NCBI GenBank assembly: GCA_016712285.1
Contig: JADJRK010000001.1
Coordinates: 1,364,001 to 1,428,000 of the forward strand
Direction: 5' to 3'
Length of the DNA stretch: 64,000 nt
Source of the DNA: Planctomycetota bacterium
GTDB taxonomy: Bacteria > Planctomycetota > UBA8742 > UBA2392
A program made the position numbers and the translations under genes. Below are positions 60,827 to 64,000 of the stretch, one piece after another. The stretch's first letter is position 1. Every line of letters starts with the position of its first letter. Under the pieces are notes generated by a model. It saw nothing but the letters and a program-made list of their open reading frames with translations. It was not told where the DNA came from and searched no databases.

Positions 60827-61150
60827 GGCTGCCCTTCGGGTCGGTCGCCCGCTACGCGGGCTTGGAGATGGTTGGCCAATTGAACCTTGGGCTTACGCCC
60901 AAGGCTACATTCGAAGGCCCGCTACGCGGGCCAAGATCTCCGCCCGCAAGGGGCGCAAAGACGCCAGCGACCGCTGCACGCGCCGAACCGCATCCCGCCC
61001 GCCACGAGTGCCAGCATGCCCGCGACCGCGTAGCGGTCGCCACGACTGTAGCCTATGGCGCAAGCCATAGGAAATTGGAACGAGAAAGACGCAAGCCCGC
61101 GTAGCGGGCGACCGACCCGCGCCAAGCCAGTGGCTCAGCAAGCCCGTGCG
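60827..61150. repeat. Palindromic repeat nest beside the transposase
   Basis: No gene. 25-bp inverted repeats at 60837-60861 and 61095-61119 (GCCCGC-GTAGC-GGGC plus GACCGACCCG) enclose further hairpins: CCTTGGGC/GCCCAAGG (60885-60904), GGCCCGC-TAC-GCGGGCC (60916-60932), GCGACCGC/GCGGTCGC (61022-61040) and CCTATGGC/GCCATAGG (61052-61071). Several loops read TAC or GTA. Confidence 0.85.
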
Positions 61151-62692
61151 CTAACCCACAGCCGGCAATTGCACGTAGTTGTCGGTGACGAACGCTCGGA
61201 ACTCGACTTGCAGCTCTTCGCCGGTCTTGCCCATCGTCTTGAGCAGGCGTGCCGTCAGCTCTTCGGAACTTTCCGGCTGGCGCTTTTCTTTTGATCGCAG
61301 TGCCAGCTCGGTGCGGGCCGAGTCCAGGAAATCTTTCAAGGCCTCTTTGTACTTCAGTGTCAGGAACTCAGTCATCGCAAACGCGTGCGCCATCTCGCGC
61401 GTGCTGTAATCCGGCGCGCGATGCTTGGTCAGGTGCTCTAGCGTCATTTCGCTGCCGGCTGCCACTTCTATCGCCACTTCCAGGCGCCAGCCCGCCGCGC
61501 ACTTGCCCAGCCCCGGCAGCGATTCACGGCCGCCGCTGTCAATTACCGCGCTGGTCTTGACGGCATACATCGTCGTCGCCGCCGAGCCGTTCATCTGCGT
61601 GCTGTTGAGATAGCCCGAGCCGCGCACCAGCCAATAACAGTTCCAGCCGGTGTTGCGAACGACGGCCTTGGCGCCAAGGTCATGCGCGATCGCGTCGCGC
61701 AGCGACCAGTCGTTTTCCAGGCGCTCGTACAGGAACACCGCGCCATAGGGCCGGTAGACTTCAGCGCCATAGCCGACCTTGGCGTACTCTGCGCGCTGGG
61801 CGGCGTCGTTGATGTTGCTGCACGCCTCAATGAACTTGGCAAAGTGGTCGCGCTGCTTGAACACCGTGTAGTGCAGCCGGTTTTCGTCGGTCTCGGGCAT
61901 CTTGGGGTCGGGCAGCCCCAGCGTCTCCAGCGAGCGCTTGCGCGCCGCTTCGGCGAACTGCGTCAGCACGCGTGTCCATTCGGGCCCGACTTCGCTGACG
62001 AGCAGCGTGTGCACCACCACCCAGTCACCCCGGCGCTTTTCCATGGCAAAGCCGATGCCGGTCTCGTACTCGGTGCGGCCCTCGATCACCTTGCCCTCGG
62101 TCGCGCCGGAGATCCACTTCTGGCGCAGGGTGTCGCTCTCGTCATCGAGCTGGTGCTTGTACCACATGTAGGCGCTGCTGCTGCGCACGGCCTTTTGCGC
62201 GTCGCGGCTTTCGGGGTACAGGCGCACAGTGTGATACAGCGCCAGCATGCGTTGCTGCGCAGAGAGGTCTTTGTCGATGACCAGCTTCCACAACTCGTCG
62301 GCGGCTTTGCGCCGGATGGGCTCGGTGGTTGCGCTGAGTTTGGCCTCGAGCTCTTGCCGCTTGGCTTCATTGATCTTGTCGGCAAGCGGGATCATGTCTT
62401 CGTCTAGCACCCACGCCTTGCCCTTCTTCTTGAAGCCCATGACCTTGCGCGTGTCGCGGTGGTCGGGGTCGTAGCGCAGGGCGTGGTCAAAGAAGCTGCG
62501 GGCATAGGTGTACAGGCCCAGTTCTTTGGCCTTGTCGCCGCAGTCAAAGCAGGTGTCGGCGCACTTCTCGAGCACCTTGGCGAGCTTCTTGTCCGGGGTA
62601 AGGCCGAAGGTGTCGGCGGCTGTGGCCGTGGGTTGCGGGGCGGAAAGCAGTGCCAGCAACAACAACGGCGCAGCGATCAGCAATCTGCGCAT
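61151..62692 (-). CDS. Secreted protein of unknown function
   Basis: 513 residues; GGAGG seven bases before ATG 62692. Signal peptide MRRLLIAAPLLLLALLSAPQ. Residues 40-110 look like a TPR pair with two cysteines (LEKCADTCFDCGDKAKELGLYTYARSFFDHAL) and KVMGFKKKGKAWV. The remainder is mixed alpha/beta without recognised motif, though the region AVFLYERLENDWSLRDAIAHDLGAKAVVRN and later MAHAFAMTEFL are reminiscent of peptidase-like DUFs. Also on the minus strand, it follows the VWA protein by about 85 bases. Confidence 0.7.
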   Translation of the reverse strand: MRRLLIAAPLLLLALLSAPQPTATAADTFGLTPDKKLAKVLEKCADTCFDCGDKAKELGLYTYARSFFDHALRYDPDHRDTRKVMGFKKKGKAWVLDEDMIPLADKINEAKRQELEAKLSATTEPIRRKAADELWKLVIDKDLSAQQRMLALYHTVRLYPESRDAQKAVRSSSAYMWYKHQLDDESDTLRQKWISGATEGKVIEGRTEYETGIGFAMEKRRGDWVVVHTLLVSEVGPEWTRVLTQFAEAARKRSLETLGLPDPKMPETDENRLHYTVFKQRDHFAKFIEACSNINDAAQRAEYAKVGYGAEVYRPYGAVFLYERLENDWSLRDAIAHDLGAKAVVRNTGWNCYWLVRGSGYLNSTQMNGSAATTMYAVKTSAVIDSGGRESLPGLGKCAAGWRLEVAIEVAAGSEMTLEHLTKHRAPDYSTREMAHAFAMTEFLTLKYKEALKDFLDSARTELALRSKEKRQPESSEELTARLLKTMGKTGEELQVEFRAFVTDNYVQLPAVG

Positions 62693-62734
62693 GGGTCATC
62701 CTCCGGGCCCAGTATAGCAGAAGTCATAATGTGA

Positions 62735-62760
62735 ACGGGCGCGGATTTCTCCGCGCCCGT
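62735..62760. terminator. Hairpin after the VWA gene
   Basis: ACGGGCGCGGA, loop TTTC, TCCGCGCCCGT: an 11-bp stem 17 bases past the minus-strand stop at 62777. T-rich sequence follows only loosely. Confidence 0.6.
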
Positions 62761-62776
62761 GCGATGCTGGACAGGT

Positions 62777-64000
62777 TCAATCGCCGCGCCTTGCCGCGCC
62801 GCTGCGGTCGACGTACTCGCCGCCCGTAAGCTCAGCCAGCGCAGCCATCAGGCGCCCGTCGTGGGGACCGATGCCGACGGTGTTGATCACCACCTTGCGG
62901 AAGGTGTTCAGGCGCCGCACGTCATCGACAATGTTCTGCGGCTGGCAGAAGCGGCCGTTGCCGACCATGTTGCCGCCGGGCCGGCCTACCTGGCCGATGT
63001 CAGTGCTGTCGTCACTGATGGTCGGACTGCCGTCGGTCAGGAAGAACATGGTGGTTGCGCCCGTGGACAGGCACTCTGGGTCCCAGGCCGGGTTGTTTTC
63101 TTTCTTGCCGATCTTCATCGGGTCCAGCGTGTTCTTGCCGTTGACGCAATAGCCGCGGGTCAGTGCGCCGTGGATGTTGGTCAGGTTCGCCCAGTTCAGG
63201 CCGTCTACTTTCTTGATGAACTTCTGCTTGTTCGCCTCGGTGGCCTGCACGAACTCATCGTTGGCGTTGTCGATCATCGCGTGGGGCGTGTGGTAGATAA
63301 CGATGTTGAACCAGTAGTCATCCGGCAAGTGCTTCAGCGTGTGGATCAACTCGACCTTGGCCAGGTCAAGCTTGGACTTCACCTTGCTGTAGTCGGGCGG
63401 TGGAATCTCTTCTTTCGCCTCTTCCTCGCCGTCCTTGCCTCCACCTTTGCCGCTGCCCTTGCCGGTCACGGGGCCCTTGTCTTCTTTCTTCGGGGGTTCG
63501 GGCGGCTTGCGCATCTCGGGCGGAATCTCGACCGGGTGCTGCATGCTGCCCGAAATGTCGATCACGAACACCACGCGTTTGCCGACAGCCGCAGCCTTGA
63601 AGAACTTCGGCACGTCGCGGCCTGCCACGGTCGCGCCTTCTTCAGCGCGCTGGGCCTTGATGCCGCCCATCTTGACCCACCACTTCCAGAACTCGGGGTC
63701 AATGTAGGTGTCTTCGCCGGTAATCTTTGACAGCGCCATGCAGGTGTACCACTGGATGCGGTCGTCCTTGCTGGCAGCCAGGATGTCGGCCATTGCGAGC
63801 ACGATGTCCATCATCATCTGCTTGTCGCCGCCCTTGACCATCTTGGGCGCGCCGTGCACGCACGTCAGCGTCAGAATCGAGTACTCATAGTCGAGCTTCT
63901 TGGCGTCGAGCTGTCCCAGCGGCTTGAGCGCCGTCAGCAGCACGTCGGCCTGGTCGGTGCGGCCGGCGAATGCCAGCGCCTCGATGGCAGCCGCGCGCAG
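62777..64000 (-). CDS. HEAT-repeat/von Willebrand factor A protein (5' end outside window)
   Basis: At least 408 residues; the frame is open to base 64000 and the sequence before the GTG at 63943 (LRAAIEALAFAGRTDQAD) clearly continues a HEAT-like repeat, so the start lies beyond the window. A HEAT region is followed by a VWA domain: VVFVIDISGSM (MIDAS DxSxS), later TNIHGAL and FFLTDGSPTISDD, the remaining metal positions. A Lys/Gly/Pro/Glu-rich insert (KKEDKGPVTGKGSGKGGGKD) interrupts the VWA domain. Role unknown; export cannot be judged without the N-terminus. Confidence 0.85.
   Translation of the reverse strand: MRAAAIEALAFAGRTDQADVLLTALKPLGQLDAKKLDYEYSILTLTCVHGAPKMVKGGDKQMMMDIVLAMADILAASKDDRIQWYTCMALSKITGEDTYIDPEFWKWWVKMGGIKAQRAEEGATVAGRDVPKFFKAAAVGKRVVFVIDISGSMQHPVEIPPEMRKPPEPPKKEDKGPVTGKGSGKGGGKDGEEEAKEEIPPPDYSKVKSKLDLAKVELIHTLKHLPDDYWFNIVIYHTPHAMIDNANDEFVQATEANKQKFIKKVDGLNWANLTNIHGALTRGYCVNGKNTLDPMKIGKKENNPAWDPECLSTGATTMFFLTDGSPTISDDSTDIGQVGRPGGNMVGNGRFCQPQNIVDDVRRLNTFRKVVINTVGIGPHDGRLMAALAELTGGEYVDRSGAARRGD

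Overview
The window is a high-GC stretch of chromosome from a Gram-negative bacterium, most likely a member or relative of the Planctomycetota. That placement is an inference. It rests on an LptD-type outer-membrane protein, two eukaryote-like Ser/Thr kinases, a ThiD2-ThiE fusion, a PurB of the eukaryotic ADSL type, large secreted Ig/Kelch proteins with MYXO-CTERM-like tails, and REP-like hairpin repeats of a kind I associate with planctomycete and verrucomicrobial genomes. No rRNA, prophage or CRISPR array is present. Housekeeping genes in short operons are mixed with secreted proteins and a few mobile or repetitive elements.

Layout. 1-3.3 kb: a truncated XRE-type regulator, head-to-head with a frame-shifted Ig-repeat surface protein, then an intergenic hairpin field containing a 64-bp direct repeat. 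3.3-14.7 kb: a flavin-dependent halogenase-like enzyme, lgt, a Ser/Thr kinase with a C-terminal propeller, a large lipoprotein resembling PcRGLX/YetA lyases, two unknown membrane proteins and ispG. 14.8-25.3 kb: a second kinase, two tandem parvulin-type PPIases, scpB, an alpha/beta hydrolase, a HemJ-like protein, rsmG, a methyltransferase, an ECF sigma factor and a thiolase. 25.3-34.8 kb: a membrane-embedded phosphodiesterase, a sigma-54 activator, a TldE/PmbA protein, a second ECF sigma factor, DUF4177, cupin and methyltransferase genes, an isolated atpG, and holB. 34.8-37.3 kb: an island of visibly lower GC with two overlapping secreted-protein genes behind a promoter whose spacer contains a run of 11 C. 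37.4-47 kb: lptD, UDP-glucose dehydrogenase, tsaD, a rhomboid protease, hemL and a TPR protein. 47-51.7 kb: a Kelch/Ig surface protein head-to-head with a second XRE regulator, then tRNA-Leu(AAG). 51.9-64 kb: a fused OppDF-type ATPase, a matrixin-like metalloprotease, thiE, purB, an IS200/RAYT-like transposase in a palindromic repeat nest, a secreted unknown, and a truncated HEAT/VWA protein.

Most interesting candidate system. The two XRE-plus-helical-repeat regulators (1-1057 and 50075-51559) are clear paralogues. Each is divergent from a large secreted Ig-domain protein that ends in Cys, then a hydrophobic segment, then basic residues. Each intergenic region carries the same inverted repeat, GTAAC-N5-CGTTA (1079-1093 and 50025-50039), 21-36 bases before the regulator start. 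This looks like a duplicated regulator/surface-protein module with a common operator. A third protein with the same type of tail, a matrixin, lies at 54481-56853.
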